Program-made: the position numbers and the translations under genes | Shown: positions 34,012-43,942 of the stretch, one piece after another | Layout of the letters: each line of letters begins with the position of its first letter | Numbering within the stretch: position 1 is the first letter of the stretch | NCBI RefSeq assembly: GCF_015477775.1 | Contig: NZ_JADLQO010000015.1 | Span: 1-64,000 of the forward strand | Reading direction: 5' to 3' | From: Nocardia abscessus | GTDB lineage: Bacteria > Actinomycetota > Actinomycetes > Mycobacteriales > Mycobacteriaceae | DNA: 64,000 bases | Notes under the pieces: generated by a model | Database searches by the model: none | The model's input: only the letters and a program-made list of their open reading frames with translations | What the model was told of the DNA's origin: nothing

Positions 34012-36483
34012 ATGAGCAGTCCGATCAAGGTTGTCGTTCTCGGGGCGGGGATCGGAGGGCTCACCACTGCGGCCGCTCTGCGGCATGCGGGTTTCGGCGT
34101 CGAACTATACGAAGCGGGGCCGGAGCTGCGGGCCCAGGGATTCGGACTCTCGGTGCAGGCCAACGGGATCAACGCGCTGCGCACCCTCGGCCTCGGCATC
34201 GACGAGCAACTGCTCGAACGCGGCGGCCGGGTCGAGACCTTCCGTTTCTGCAATCCCGACGGCAGCCCGATCCGGGTGCTTCCGGTGCACCGGCTCGATG
34301 CCCAGCTCGGCGCCCCCGCTGTGGCGCTGCACCGCACCGACCTCCATGACGTCCTGCTGCGCGCGATCGGCGACACGCCGACTTACGTTGGCGCGCAAGC
34401 CACCCGCTTCGTCGACGAGGGCGAACACGTGCGCGTCGAGTTCGCCGACGGCCGGATCGCCGAGGGTGATCTGCTCGTCGCCGCCGACGGCATCCATTCC
34501 GTGGTGCGCGCCCAGCTGCACGGTCGCGCCGAGCCGCGCCCCGGCAATTTCGTGTGCTGGCTGGCCTGCATCCCGTTCGAGCATCCCAATGTCGCCCGCG
34601 GGCTGTCGGCGCACTTCTGGGGCACCGGAATGCGTTTCGGCATCCACGACATCGGCCACGGCCGGGTGTACTGGTGGGGCACCAAGACGCTGCCCGCCGA
34701 CGAGGCCGCGAACTGGCAGGGCGGCAAGGAGGACCTGCTGCGCCTGTATGCCGATTGGGCGCCGGAGGTGCGCGCCTGCATCGAGCAGACCGACGAATCG
34801 GCGATCCTGGCCGTGCCCGCGCAGGACCGTCCGCCGCTCGCGCAGTGGGGCCGCGGCCGGGTGACGCTGCTCGGCGACGCGGCGCACCCGATGCTGCCCA
34901 GCCTCGGCCAGGGCGCCAACGCGGCCATCGAGGACGCGGTGGTGCTGGCGAGCGTGCTGCGCAACTCCCTGGATCCGGTTGCGGGCCTGCGCCGTTACGA
35001 GAAACTGCGCGCCGACCGCACCGCCATGTTCGTCAACGGGTCGGCCTCGCTGGCCAAGATCGAGCAGACCACCGACCCACGGCTGGTGCGGGTGCGCGAC
35101 ACCTACTTCCGGCACGCGCCCACCGAATTCTTCCTGCGTGAGCTCGGCAAGCCGATGTCCTTCCCGCCGCCGGACGGGCCGACCGCCCGGCTGCCGCGCC
35201 CGCTGTCGCCGGTCGAGCGCTGGCATTGGATCGCCGATCAGCTCGCGCCGCTGCACATCCTGTCGCGCGTGCGGATCCGCGGCCACGTCGAGGTCGAGCA
35301 GATCCGTGCCGGCCTGGACGAGGTGCAGCGCCGACATCCGCTCCTGCGGGTCGCCGTCGCCGCCGAGCCGGACGGCACCGCACCGCGTTTCGTGCCGGTG
35401 CATGCGCCGATTCCGCTGCGCGTGATCGAATCCGAGGACAGCACGAACTGGCTGGCCGAGGCCGACGAGGTGGAACTGCGCGAGCCGTTCGACTGGCGCA
35501 CCGGCCCGCTGGCCAGGGCGGTGCTGATCAAGGAGACCGACGGCACGAACGAGCTGATCGTCACGCTGCACTACGCCATCGCCGACGGAGAGAGCGCGCT
35601 GTCGGTGGCCAAACAGGTGCTCCAGGCGGCCGCCGGGGAAGCGGCCGACTTCTCGCCCGCGCCGGTACGGCCGGGGCCGGAGGAGCTGTTCCCGCCGCGT
35701 TTCCAGGGAGCAGGAGGTGCGCTGCGCACCGCGGGTTCGTTCCTGCGCGACCAGAAGTCGCAGCTGCGCAAGCCGCGCAGGCTCGAGCCGACCTCGCTGG
35801 CGCCTCCCGCGCAGCGGCGCAGCCGGGTCGTGCACCGCAGCCTCGACGCCGACCGGCTCGACGCGCTCAAGGCAGGCTGCGCCCGCCACGGCGTCGGCCT
35901 GCAGGCGGCGCTGTCCGCGGCGCTGCTGATCGCGGCGGCCAGGGAAGCGGGCACCGAGAAGGCCGCCTGGTTCACCGTCGGCAGCTCGGTCAACTTCCGC
36001 GACCATCTCGACGGCGCCGCCGCCGACACCGAGGTCGGCACGTACCAGGGCATGATCGCCACTCCGGCGAAGTACGCGCCGTGGGCCTCGCTGTGGGAGA
36101 TCGCCGCCGAGATCGAGCGCGAGTACGGCGCGCGGATGGATCGACGCGATCACCTGTCCGCGCTGAACCTGCTCAAGGTGGCCGCACCGAAGTCGGTGGC
36201 CGCCAGCGCGTCCACGGTGAAACTCATGGACACCCGCGGCCCGGGTCATCTCTGTATGACCTACCTGGGCAGCTATCCCTTCCCGGACAAGGTCGGCTCC
36301 TGGCAGCTGGAGGGGGCGCAGTTCGTCTCCGGCATGTCCGTCAGCGGCTTCATCATGGCCACTGCCAACGCGACGCACAACGAGCTGTCCTTCAACATCG
36401 GCTACGTCGAGCCCGCGGTCTCGCGCGACCGAGCGGATCGTCTCGCCGACGAAAGCGTGCGCGCGCTGCTGTCGGCTTGCTGA
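34012..36483 (+). CDS. FAD monooxygenase fused to a PapA/condensation-like domain
   Basis: The 823-residue protein joins two families. Residues 1 to about 395 are a class A FAD-dependent monooxygenase: dinucleotide motif VVVLGAGIGGL, GADGIHS-type DGIHSVVR, and GDAAHPMLPSLGQGANAAIEDAVVL. Residues about 405-820 resemble the PapA5-type acyltransferase/condensation fold: LSPVERWHWIADQLAPLHI, a degenerate HHxxxDG motif reading H520-Y521-AIAD-G, and TYLGSYPFPDK...GMSVSGFIMATANATHNEL at the end. The catalytic second histidine is replaced by tyrosine. It lies 177 bases upstream of the NRPS gene on the same strand, so hydroxylation or acylation of the peptide product is likely. ATG 34012 is chosen from the family start. 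Confidence 0.8.
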   Translation: MSSPIKVVVLGAGIGGLTTAAALRHAGFGVELYEAGPELRAQGFGLSVQANGINALRTLGLGIDEQLLERGGRVETFRFCNPDGSPIRVLPVHRLDAQLGAPAVALHRTDLHDVLLRAIGDTPTYVGAQATRFVDEGEHVRVEFADGRIAEGDLLVAADGIHSVVRAQLHGRAEPRPGNFVCWLACIPFEHPNVARGLSAHFWGTGMRFGIHDIGHGRVYWWGTKTLPADEAANWQGGKEDLLRLYADWAPEVRACIEQTDESAILAVPAQDRPPLAQWGRGRVTLLGDAAHPMLPSLGQGANAAIEDAVVLASVLRNSLDPVAGLRRYEKLRADRTAMFVNGSASLAKIEQTTDPRLVRVRDTYFRHAPTEFFLRELGKPMSFPPPDGPTARLPRPLSPVERWHWIADQLAPLHILSRVRIRGHVEVEQIRAGLDEVQRRHPLLRVAVAAEPDGTAPRFVPVHAPIPLRVIESEDSTNWLAEADEVELREPFDWRTGPLARAVLIKETDGTNELIVTLHYAIADGESALSVAKQVLQAAAGEAADFSPAPVRPGPEELFPPRFQGAGGALRTAGSFLRDQKSQLRKPRRLEPTSLAPPAQRRSRVVHRSLDADRLDALKAGCARHGVGLQAALSAALLIAAAREAGTEKAAWFTVGSSVNFRDHLDGAAADTEVGTYQGMIATPAKYAPWASLWEIAAEIEREYGARMDRRDHLSALNLLKVAAPKSVAASASTVKLMDTRGPGHLCMTYLGSYPFPDKVGSWQLEGAQFVSGMSVSGFIMATANATHNELSFNIGYVEPAVSRDRADRLADESVRALLSAC

Positions 36484-36519
36484 CCGGCCCGCATACACCG
36501 CGATACAACAGCAGAGTCG

Positions 36520-36542
36520 CGGCATCGGCACAGCCGATGCCG
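36520..36542 (+). repeat. perfect inverted repeat between the fusion gene and the NRPS gene
   Basis: CGGCATCGGC-ACA-GCCGATGCCG forms a perfect 10-base stem with a 3-base loop, 37 bases after the fusion gene stop and 119 bases before the NRPS start. It may be a terminator or an operator for a pathway-specific promoter; no T-run follows. Confidence 0.5.
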
Positions 36543-36660
36543 TGATTCGCGATATCGATAACTGGATAAGTGTGGTAGCAGCTTTGCGTGTCAGCGATCA
36601 GGGTGGGCTTGGGTAGATCCGCGCACGGCCGGTGCCGCGACTGTCGCGATAGGAGTGACT

Positions 36661-39600
36661 GTGACATCCGAACCGAGTGCTACTTCCGAGAGACCTCCCG
36701 AGGCCTGGCCGGTCAGCGCGTACCAGCGAGACGTGTTGTCGGTTGCCTACCGGTATGCCCCGGCGCCGGTCACCAGAAACGCCTACTGCGCGTTTCTGGA
36801 CGAGCCTTTCGATATGGCCAGGTTGCGGGCCGTGGTGCGCAGGGCTCTGCTCGGCGACGACGCACTGCGGCTGCGGTTCGAATTCTCCGACGGCCGTTTC
36901 TGGCAGTGGGTGTCCGACGAGCTACCGGAGGTCGAACTGGTCGATCTCAGCTGGGCGTCCGACTCCGCCGCGGCGCGCCGGGACTGGGTGCACCGAGCCA
37001 ACGTGACGCCGTCCCCGCCGCGGCAGCCGTTCCGGATCGCCGCGCTGGTCGACGGCCCCGACCACTTCCATCTCTACGTGGCGATGCACCACGCGATGAT
37101 CGACGGCTGGGGCGTGAACGCGCTGTGGAGCGCGCTGGTGGACAACTACAGCCGCACGGACCTGTCGCTGGAACTGCTCGCCGAACCGGACCCGGCGACC
37201 GAGCAGACCGACCGCGGCGCGGCCACCTACCGCAAGATCGCCGCCGAGCACGAGGAATACCTGTCCTCGCCGCAGTGGGTGGCGGACCGGGACGCGCTGG
37301 TGCGTCGTTTCGAAGGCGTGGTCCCCGCGCTGTTCTCCGGCCGTGCGAGCACGCCGAACGTGAACCGGGGACGCAGACGGGTGGTCGTGGAACCCGCGTT
37401 CCTCGACCGGATCCGGGCCACCGGCTTCTCCGTCTTCGCGTTCACCGTCTCGGCGCTGGCCGCCTACCTGACCACCATCCACCGCTCCGAGGAGGTGGTG
37501 ATCGGGGTCCCGATGCTCAACCGGCACAGCGCGGAAACCTTCCGCACCTCCGGGCACCGGACGAACGTGGTGCCGCTGCGCATCCGGGTCGACCCGGCCG
37601 AGCCGCTGTCGGCGGTCGCCACCGAGGTGGCCGCGCAGATCCGGGAACTCAAGCGCTACGAGCGTTTTCCGTACGGTGACCTGGCCCGTGCGCTCAGCAG
37701 TGATCCGACGGCGCCGCCGCTGTTCGACGTGGCGTACTCCTACATCAAGATGCCGCCGTCGGATCACCTGGACAAGATCCTCGGCACCCTCGACATCGTC
37801 AATCCGGGCACGGTGCTCGAGGCGCTGAACATCCTCGGCGTCGAGCATGCCCGCGACGGCTCGCTGAACCTCCAGCTCTATTACGACCGAGACGTCTTCG
37901 ACGCGAACTTCCCGTTCGAGTCGGTGGTGCGTGGCATCGGCGCCCTGCTGGTGGCGGCGCTGGACCGGCCCGGAGCGCCGATCTCGGCGCTGCCGCTGAT
38001 GCCCGCTCGGGAGTTGGCCGCCATCGCGGCGTTCGAATCCGGTCCGCGCGAACAATTCCCGTACACCACGATCGACCGGCTGTTCGCCGAGGCGGCGGCC
38101 GGGCATCCGGATCGCGTCGCGATCGAACCGGTCGCGGGCTCGGGGGAGCGGCCGCTGCGCTACGGCGAACTGTCGGCGCTGGCCGACGGAGTCGCCGCCG
38201 AGCTGCGCGCGCTGGGCGCGACCGGCAACGAATGCGTTCCGGTGGTGCTGACCCGCTCGACGGAGATGCTCGTCGCGATCTTCGGCGTGCTGCGCGCGGG
38301 CTGTGCGTACGTGCCGTTGGACCCGGACTTCCCGGCCGCCCGCATCGAAACCGTGCTCGCCGATTGCGGGGCGCGCTTCGTCGCGGCGGGGCCGCGGCAT
38401 CGAGCGGTCTTCGACAAACTCGGCGTCACCCGGATCACGGTGGCCGACATCGGCCCGGCGCGCGGCGTCGAAAACGTCTCGCACCCGGCGGATCTCAGCT
38501 ATCTCATCTACACCTCGGGCTCCACGGGCGTGCCCAAGGGCGTGATGATCGAGCACCGGTCGGTGGTGAACCGCCTGACCTGGATGCAGCGGCGCTACCC
38601 CCTGCACGCCACGGACGTGATCCTGCAGAAGACCCCGGTCACCTTCGACGTGTCGGTGTGGGAACTGTTCTGGTGGGCGATCACCGGCGCCCGGCTGGCG
38701 CTGCTGGAACCGGGCGGGGAGCGCGATCCGCGCCGCATCGCCGAGGCGATCGCCGCGCACGCCGTGACCGTGCTGCACTTCGTGCCGTCCATGCTGGTCG
38801 CGTTCGTCGACGAGCTGGCGGCCGATCCCGCGACGATCGCGCGGATCGGCAGCGTGCGGCGGGTGTTCTGCAGCGGTGAGGCGTTACCGCCGGCGCTGGT
38901 GCGCCGGTTCCACGCGGTCTTCGCCGCGGCCGGTGCCACAGCGCCGCAGCTGGTGAATCTCTACGGCCCCACCGAAGCCACCGTGGACGTATCCTATTTC
39001 GACTGCCCGGCCGACGACCCGCTCGACGTGGTGCCGATCGGCCGCCCCATCGACAACATAGATCTGCTCGTGCTCGACGACACCGGCCGCCGTGTGCCGG
39101 TCGGCGTGCCGGGGGAGCTGAACATCGCGGGCGTGGGCGTGGCTCGCGGCTACCGCGGCAGGCCCGAGCTGACCGCCGCGGCGTTCGTCGACGATCGCGC
39201 GGTGCCCGGACGCCGCCGGTACCGCACCGGCGACCTGGCGCGGTGGCTGCCGGACGGCAACCTCGAATACCTGGGCCGGTTCGACGACCAGGTGAAGATC
39301 CGCGGTAACCGGATCACGCTCGGCGAGGTGCACAACGCCATGCTCGGCTGCACCGGGGTGCGCGCGGCGGCCGTGGTGGACGAGGTCTCGGAGGCGCACG
39401 GCGTCCAACTGGTCGGCTACTTCGTCGGAGCCGACGTCTCCGGCGAGGAGATCGCCGAGCAGCTCGCGGCGACGCTGCCCCGCTACATGGTGCCGTCCCG
39501 GCTGATCCGGGTGGACCGGATCCCGTTGACCCGCAACGGGAAACTGGATCGTCGCGCGCTCGCCGCGCAACTCGTCCTCGGCCACGGCGGCGAGCCGTTC

Positions 39601-42600
39601 ACCGGCGGCGGCGATCCGCGCACCGAGGTGGAAGCCGGGCTCGCGCGGGTCTGGCGCACGGTGCTGGGCGTCGAGTCGATCGGCGTGCACGACAACTTCT
39701 TCACCCACGGCGGCGATTCCATCCTCGCGCTGGCCGTGCGCACCGCCGCCGAACGCGCCGGGCTCTACTTCGACGTGGACGCCTTCTACCAGGCGCCGAC
39801 CATCGCCGAGCTGGCCCGTGTGGTGCGCGACGACCGGCACGGTGACCGCGGGCACATCGGGACGCCCCTGGAGACGGTGCCGCTGATCGACCGCGCGGCA
39901 CTGCACCAGGTCGAGGACGCGTTCCCGGCCACGGCCCTGCAACTGGGCATGCTGTATCACAGCATCGAGCGCGCCGACTCGGTCACCTACAAGGACGCGT
40001 TCCGCTACCGGCTCGAAATCCCGTGGGACGGAGAGCGATTTCGGGAAGCCGTGGACCGGCTGGTGCGGCGCCAGCCCGCGCTGCGTTCCTCGTTCGAACT
40101 GAGCAGGCATTCGGTCCCGCTGCAGGTCGTGCACGTCGCGCCGCCCTACGAGCTGGAGATCGTGGACCTCGGCGATATGGACGAGGCGACCGGCGAAGAC
40201 CTGATCGAGATCTATCTCCAGGAACGCACGCACGCCCAGTACGACATCTCGGTCGCCGCGCTGTTCGCCATCCGGGTGTTCGTCCGCCCCGGTCCGCAGG
40301 ACCCGGTCGGCACGGTGGACCTGGTGCTGAGCTTCCACCACGCCATCCTGGACGGCTGGAGCGTCGCCACGTCGGTGCTGGAACTGCTGCTGGACTACCT
40401 GAACCACATCGGCATGACCAGGACCCGGATCGAGGCCACGCCGCACCCGGCGACCGTGCTCGCCGAGTACGCGCAGGCCGAGCAGGGCGCCGCGCACGAC
40501 ACCGCGGCCCGCGAGTACTGGCTGACCGCCCTCGCCGGAGCCGAACCCACCGCGCTCACCGCGCTCGGCGTGCACCAGCCGGTGGTCGCCGGCGTGCCGC
40601 AAGCGCGGGCGCTGGTGCCGCGCAGGCTGGCCGAGCGGGTCTCGGCGTTCGCCGCGCGTCACCAGGTTCCGGAGAAATCGGTCTACCTGGCCGCGCACTG
40701 CTTGGCGTTGCGGGCGCTCACCGGGCGCACGGACGTCACCACCGGCGTGGTGAGCCACGGCCGCCCGGACCGTGCGGGCGCCGAGCGGGTGGCGGGGCTG
40801 TTCCTCAACACGCTGCCGATCCGGTTGGACAGCGCCGCGACCACCTGGCGCGCGGCGGTGGAGCAGATCGCGCGCCGGGAACGCGAGGCCTATCCGTTCC
40901 GCCGCTACCCGCTGCGGTCGATCCTCGCCGACGGCGGGCCGGTCTTCGAGACGGCGTTCAATTTCGTCAACTATCACGTCTTCCAGCCCATGCTCGTGCT
41001 GGACGGCGTGCGCCTGCTGGACTTCGACGTCCGCGAGGAGACCAACTTCCAGCTGCTGGTGACCGCGGCGACCGACCCGCGCGACGGCCGGATGTGGTTG
41101 CGGGTCAACGGAGACCACACGCTGACCGCCGAACAGTGCGAAACGGTGGCGCTCACACAGTTGCGCATGCTGGCGGGCATCGTCGCCGACCCAGACGCGG
41201 TGATCGACCGCGGCGTCGGCCCGGCCACCGCCCGCGACGTGGGCACGCTGGTGGCCGAGGCCGCCGCGCTCAACCCCGCCCGCGTCGCCCTGGCCGGTGA
41301 CGACGAATCGGTCACCTACGACGAGATGATCGAACGCTCCGATCGGCTGGCGCGCCGCCTGGTCGGACTCGGGGTGTCGCCCGGCGACCGGGTCGGCATC
41401 CTGATGGGGCGCCGTCCGCAACTGGTGCTGCTGGTGCTCGCACTGACCAGGATCGGGGCCGCGTGCGTTCCGCTGGATGTCAGCTACCCGCGCGCCCGGC
41501 TGAATCTCATGATCGACCGCGCCCGCCCGCACCGGGTGATCGCCGACGCCGCCTATCGCGACATCGTGGACGACGCCGCCTTGGTCCTGGACACCGCCGC
41601 GCTCTTCGATGACTCTGCGCTTTTCGATGACTCTGCGCTCTTCGACGACTCCGCGCCCGACGCGGACGTGCTCCTGCCCGACCACGTCTCGCCCGACGCG
41701 GTGGCCTACGTGCTGTTCACTTCCGGGTCGACCGGCGAGCCCAAGGGAGTCGCGATGCCGCACCGCGGCCTGACCTCCCTGGTGGACTGGCAGAATCGCG
41801 CGGCCACCGGCACCGGGCTGCTCAGCACACTGCAGTTGGCGCCGTTGAGTTTCGACGTGTCGTTCCAGGAGATCTTCACCACCCTCGCGGCCGGGTCCAC
41901 GCTGCGGGTGAGTTCGGCCGACCTGCGATCGAATGTCGAGCAATTGCTGAACACGGTGGTGGAGGAGGGCATCGAGCGGCTGTTCCTGCCGTACGTGGCC
42001 CTGCAGGCGTTCGCCGAGGCCGCGGTGGGGCGGCGAATGTTCCCGACCGAGCTGAAGGTGCTGATCTCCTCCGGCGAACAGCTGCGCATCACCGACGAGA
42101 TCCGCGCGCTGTGCAAGGTGGTTCCCGGCCTGGTGCTGGAGAACCAGTACGGCCCCACCGAATCCCACGTCGCGACGAAGTTCACGCTGACCGGGCCTGC
42201 CGACGAATTCCCCGCCCTGCCGCCCATCGGCCGCGCCGTCGACGGCGACACCGTGGAACTGCTCGACAGCGCGCTGCGTCCGGTGCCGAACGGTGTGATC
42301 GGCGAGCTCTATCTCGGCGGGCGCAGCATCGCCCGCGGCTACGAGGGCAGGCCCGCGCTCACCGCGCAGCGGTTCGTCGCCACGCACGCGGGCGGAATCC
42401 GCTACCGCACCGGTGATCTCGGTGTCCGACTATTCTCCGGCGACATCGTCTGCCTGGGCCGCAGCGACAGCCAGGTCAAGATCCGCGGGTTCCGGGTGGA
42501 GCCCGCGGAGGTAGAGCTGTGCATTCTCGGTCTGGTCGAGAAGTTCCCCGGCATCACCGAGGCCGCCGTGGTGGCCCGCGGTTTCGGCGGTATCGACGGC

Positions 42601-43935
42601 TCGCTGATCGCGTTCCTGGTCGGCGCGGCCGAACAGACCGACCTCGCCGCGCTGCGGCACGACCTGCGCTCGATGCTGCCCGCGCACATGGTGCCCACAC
42701 GGTTCGTCTGGCTCGACGAACTGCCCCGCACGCCCAGCGGCAAACGCGACGACGCCACGCTGCGCGGCTACGGGGACGACGCCACCGACTCGGTGGCGGC
42801 GCGGCGCGAACCGGCCGATGAGTACGAACGGTCGGCGGTCGGGTTGCTGGCGGAGTACGCGGGGCTGCGCGCGATCGGCGTGGACGACGACTTCTTCGCG
42901 GCGGGCGGCACCTCGATCGGGGCGATGCGCGTGGTGATGGCGCTGTCGCGCCGCTGGGGAGTCGAGGTGCCGCTGGACGCGTTCATCGGCGCGCCCACCG
43001 CCGCCGGGCTCGCCGCGCTGGTGCGGTCGGGCGACGTCCAGCGCACATTCGACCCGCTGGTGCCGATCAGCGTCGGCGGCAGCAAGCCACCGCTGTTCCT
43101 GGTGCATCCGATCGGCGGCAACGTGCTGTGCTACCTGGCTCTCGCGCGGTACCTGGACCCGGACCGTCCGGTGTACGGGTTGCAGGCGGCCGGGGCGGAT
43201 CCGGGCAGCGCGCCGGAGAAGTCCATCGCGGCGATGACCGAGTCGTACCTGGAGGCGGTGCGACGGGTGCATCCGGACGGTCCGTACCACCTGGCGGGCT
43301 GGTCGTTCGGCGGGTACGTCGCTTTGGAGATGGCCCGCCAGCTCCCCGAGCACGAGGTGTCCAGCGTGACGCTGCTGGACACGATGGCGCTGCGCGCACG
43401 AACGCGAACGCCGATCCCGGAGGAGAAACTCATCCGGTGGTTCTTCCTCGAACTGCTCTGGTACGCGCGAGGAAGCCAGACCGCCCTGGTCGATTTCGAG
43501 CCCGACGTGCACAACTCCGAGGAGTTGTTCGCGGCGATGCTGGAGGAGTCGGTGCGGTCGGGCATCCTGCCCGCCGACAGCTCGCCGCAGGCGATCCGGC
43601 GGCTCTACGAGGTGTTCTTCGCCAACTACTCCGCGATGCTGGACTACAAGCTCGAGCCGTACGACCGTGACATCACCCTGATGCGCGCCACCGAGGGCCT
43701 GCCGCCGGGCGTCGACCTGGCGCACAAGACCGTCGGCAGCATGTTCGACAGCGCCGACAACGGCTGGAAAAAGTACGCGGCGCGCCGGTTCACTGTGATC
43801 GACGTGCCGGGGGATCACCTGAACATGATGACCGAGCCGAACATCGGCGAGCTGGGGCTGCGGCTGGACGAGGTGCTCTCGGCCGCCGATCCCGATCTGG
43901 ACCGGGAATGGGACGAATCCATGCTGGACGCCTGA
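36661..43935 (+). CDS. dimodular NRPS, C-A-T-C-A-T-TE
   Basis: A 2,424-residue nonribosomal peptide synthetase. Module 1: condensation domain with intact HHAMIDG (143-149), adenylation domain with YTSGSTGVPKGV (about 617), FDVSVWELFW, NLYGPTEATVDV and YRTGDL, and carrier GGDS (Ser about 1020). Module 2: condensation HHAILDG (1226-1232), adenylation with FTSGSTGEPKGV (about 1686), NQYGPTESHV and YRTGDL, carrier GGTS (Ser2085). A type I thioesterase ends the protein (GWSFGG, Ser2215; His2386). Binding-pocket residues read from the motifs give DVWHFSLVD for A1, a serine code, and DVQFISQVA for A2, unassigned but nearest proline-type codes. No epimerase is present. The leading C domain has no upstream module and may accept an acyl starter. 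GTG 36661 follows AGGAG by 5 bases. Confidence 0.93.
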   Translation: MTSEPSATSERPPEAWPVSAYQRDVLSVAYRYAPAPVTRNAYCAFLDEPFDMARLRAVVRRALLGDDALRLRFEFSDGRFWQWVSDELPEVELVDLSWASDSAAARRDWVHRANVTPSPPRQPFRIAALVDGPDHFHLYVAMHHAMIDGWGVNALWSALVDNYSRTDLSLELLAEPDPATEQTDRGAATYRKIAAEHEEYLSSPQWVADRDALVRRFEGVVPALFSGRASTPNVNRGRRRVVVEPAFLDRIRATGFSVFAFTVSALAAYLTTIHRSEEVVIGVPMLNRHSAETFRTSGHRTNVVPLRIRVDPAEPLSAVATEVAAQIRELKRYERFPYGDLARALSSDPTAPPLFDVAYSYIKMPPSDHLDKILGTLDIVNPGTVLEALNILGVEHARDGSLNLQLYYDRDVFDANFPFESVVRGIGALLVAALDRPGAPISALPLMPARELAAIAAFESGPREQFPYTTIDRLFAEAAAGHPDRVAIEPVAGSGERPLRYGELSALADGVAAELRALGATGNECVPVVLTRSTEMLVAIFGVLRAGCAYVPLDPDFPAARIETVLADCGARFVAAGPRHRAVFDKLGVTRITVADIGPARGVENVSHPADLSYLIYTSGSTGVPKGVMIEHRSVVNRLTWMQRRYPLHATDVILQKTPVTFDVSVWELFWWAITGARLALLEPGGERDPRRIAEAIAAHAVTVLHFVPSMLVAFVDELAADPATIARIGSVRRVFCSGEALPPALVRRFHAVFAAAGATAPQLVNLYGPTEATVDVSYFDCPADDPLDVVPIGRPIDNIDLLVLDDTGRRVPVGVPGELNIAGVGVARGYRGRPELTAAAFVDDRAVPGRRRYRTGDLARWLPDGNLEYLGRFDDQVKIRGNRITLGEVHNAMLGCTGVRAAAVVDEVSEAHGVQLVGYFVGADVSGEEIAEQLAATLPRYMVPSRLIRVDRIPLTRNGKLDRRALAAQLVLGHGGEPFTGGGDPRTEVEAGLARVWRTVLGVESIGVHDNFFTHGGDSILALAVRTAAERAGLYFDVDAFYQAPTIAELARVVRDDRHGDRGHIGTPLETVPLIDRAALHQVEDAFPATALQLGMLYHSIERADSVTYKDAFRYRLEIPWDGERFREAVDRLVRRQPALRSSFELSRHSVPLQVVHVAPPYELEIVDLGDMDEATGEDLIEIYLQERTHAQYDISVAALFAIRVFVRPGPQDPVGTVDLVLSFHHAILDGWSVATSVLELLLDYLNHIGMTRTRIEATPHPATVLAEYAQAEQGAAHDTAAREYWLTALAGAEPTALTALGVHQPVVAGVPQARALVPRRLAERVSAFAARHQVPEKSVYLAAHCLALRALTGRTDVTTGVVSHGRPDRAGAERVAGLFLNTLPIRLDSAATTWRAAVEQIARREREAYPFRRYPLRSILADGGPVFETAFNFVNYHVFQPMLVLDGVRLLDFDVREETNFQLLVTAATDPRDGRMWLRVNGDHTLTAEQCETVALTQLRMLAGIVADPDAVIDRGVGPATARDVGTLVAEAAALNPARVALAGDDESVTYDEMIERSDRLARRLVGLGVSPGDRVGILMGRRPQLVLLVLALTRIGAACVPLDVSYPRARLNLMIDRARPHRVIADAAYRDIVDDAALVLDTAALFDDSALFDDSALFDDSAPDADVLLPDHVSPDAVAYVLFTSGSTGEPKGVAMPHRGLTSLVDWQNRAATGTGLLSTLQLAPLSFDVSFQEIFTTLAAGSTLRVSSADLRSNVEQLLNTVVEEGIERLFLPYVALQAFAEAAVGRRMFPTELKVLISSGEQLRITDEIRALCKVVPGLVLENQYGPTESHVATKFTLTGPADEFPALPPIGRAVDGDTVELLDSALRPVPNGVIGELYLGGRSIARGYEGRPALTAQRFVATHAGGIRYRTGDLGVRLFSGDIVCLGRSDSQVKIRGFRVEPAEVELCILGLVEKFPGITEAAVVARGFGGIDGSLIAFLVGAAEQTDLAALRHDLRSMLPAHMVPTRFVWLDELPRTPSGKRDDATLRGYGDDATDSVAARREPADEYERSAVGLLAEYAGLRAIGVDDDFFAAGGTSIGAMRVVMALSRRWGVEVPLDAFIGAPTAAGLAALVRSGDVQRTFDPLVPISVGGSKPPLFLVHPIGGNVLCYLALARYLDPDRPVYGLQAAGADPGSAPEKSIAAMTESYLEAVRRVHPDGPYHLAGWSFGGYVALEMARQLPEHEVSSVTLLDTMALRARTRTPIPEEKLIRWFFLELLWYARGSQTALVDFEPDVHNSEELFAAMLEESVRSGILPADSSPQAIRRLYEVFFANYSAMLDYKLEPYDRDITLMRATEGLPPGVDLAHKTVGSMFDSADNGWKKYAARRFTVIDVPGDHLNMMTEPNIGELGLRLDEVLSAADPDLDREWDESMLDA
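41599..41652 (+). repeat. three 18-base coding repeats in NRPS A2
   Basis: The unit GCGCTCTTCGATGACTCT occurs three times with few changes, encoding ALFDDS three times in an acidic loop of the second adenylation domain, ahead of the A3 motif. Confidence 0.85.
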
Positions 43936-43942
43936 GCTCCGC

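Noticed and set aside
38884..42387. A 1,167-residue open frame on the minus strand inside the NRPS gene
   Set aside because: It is antisense to clear NRPS motifs; its protein is Arg/His/Gly-rich low-complexity, the usual shadow of a high-GC gene.
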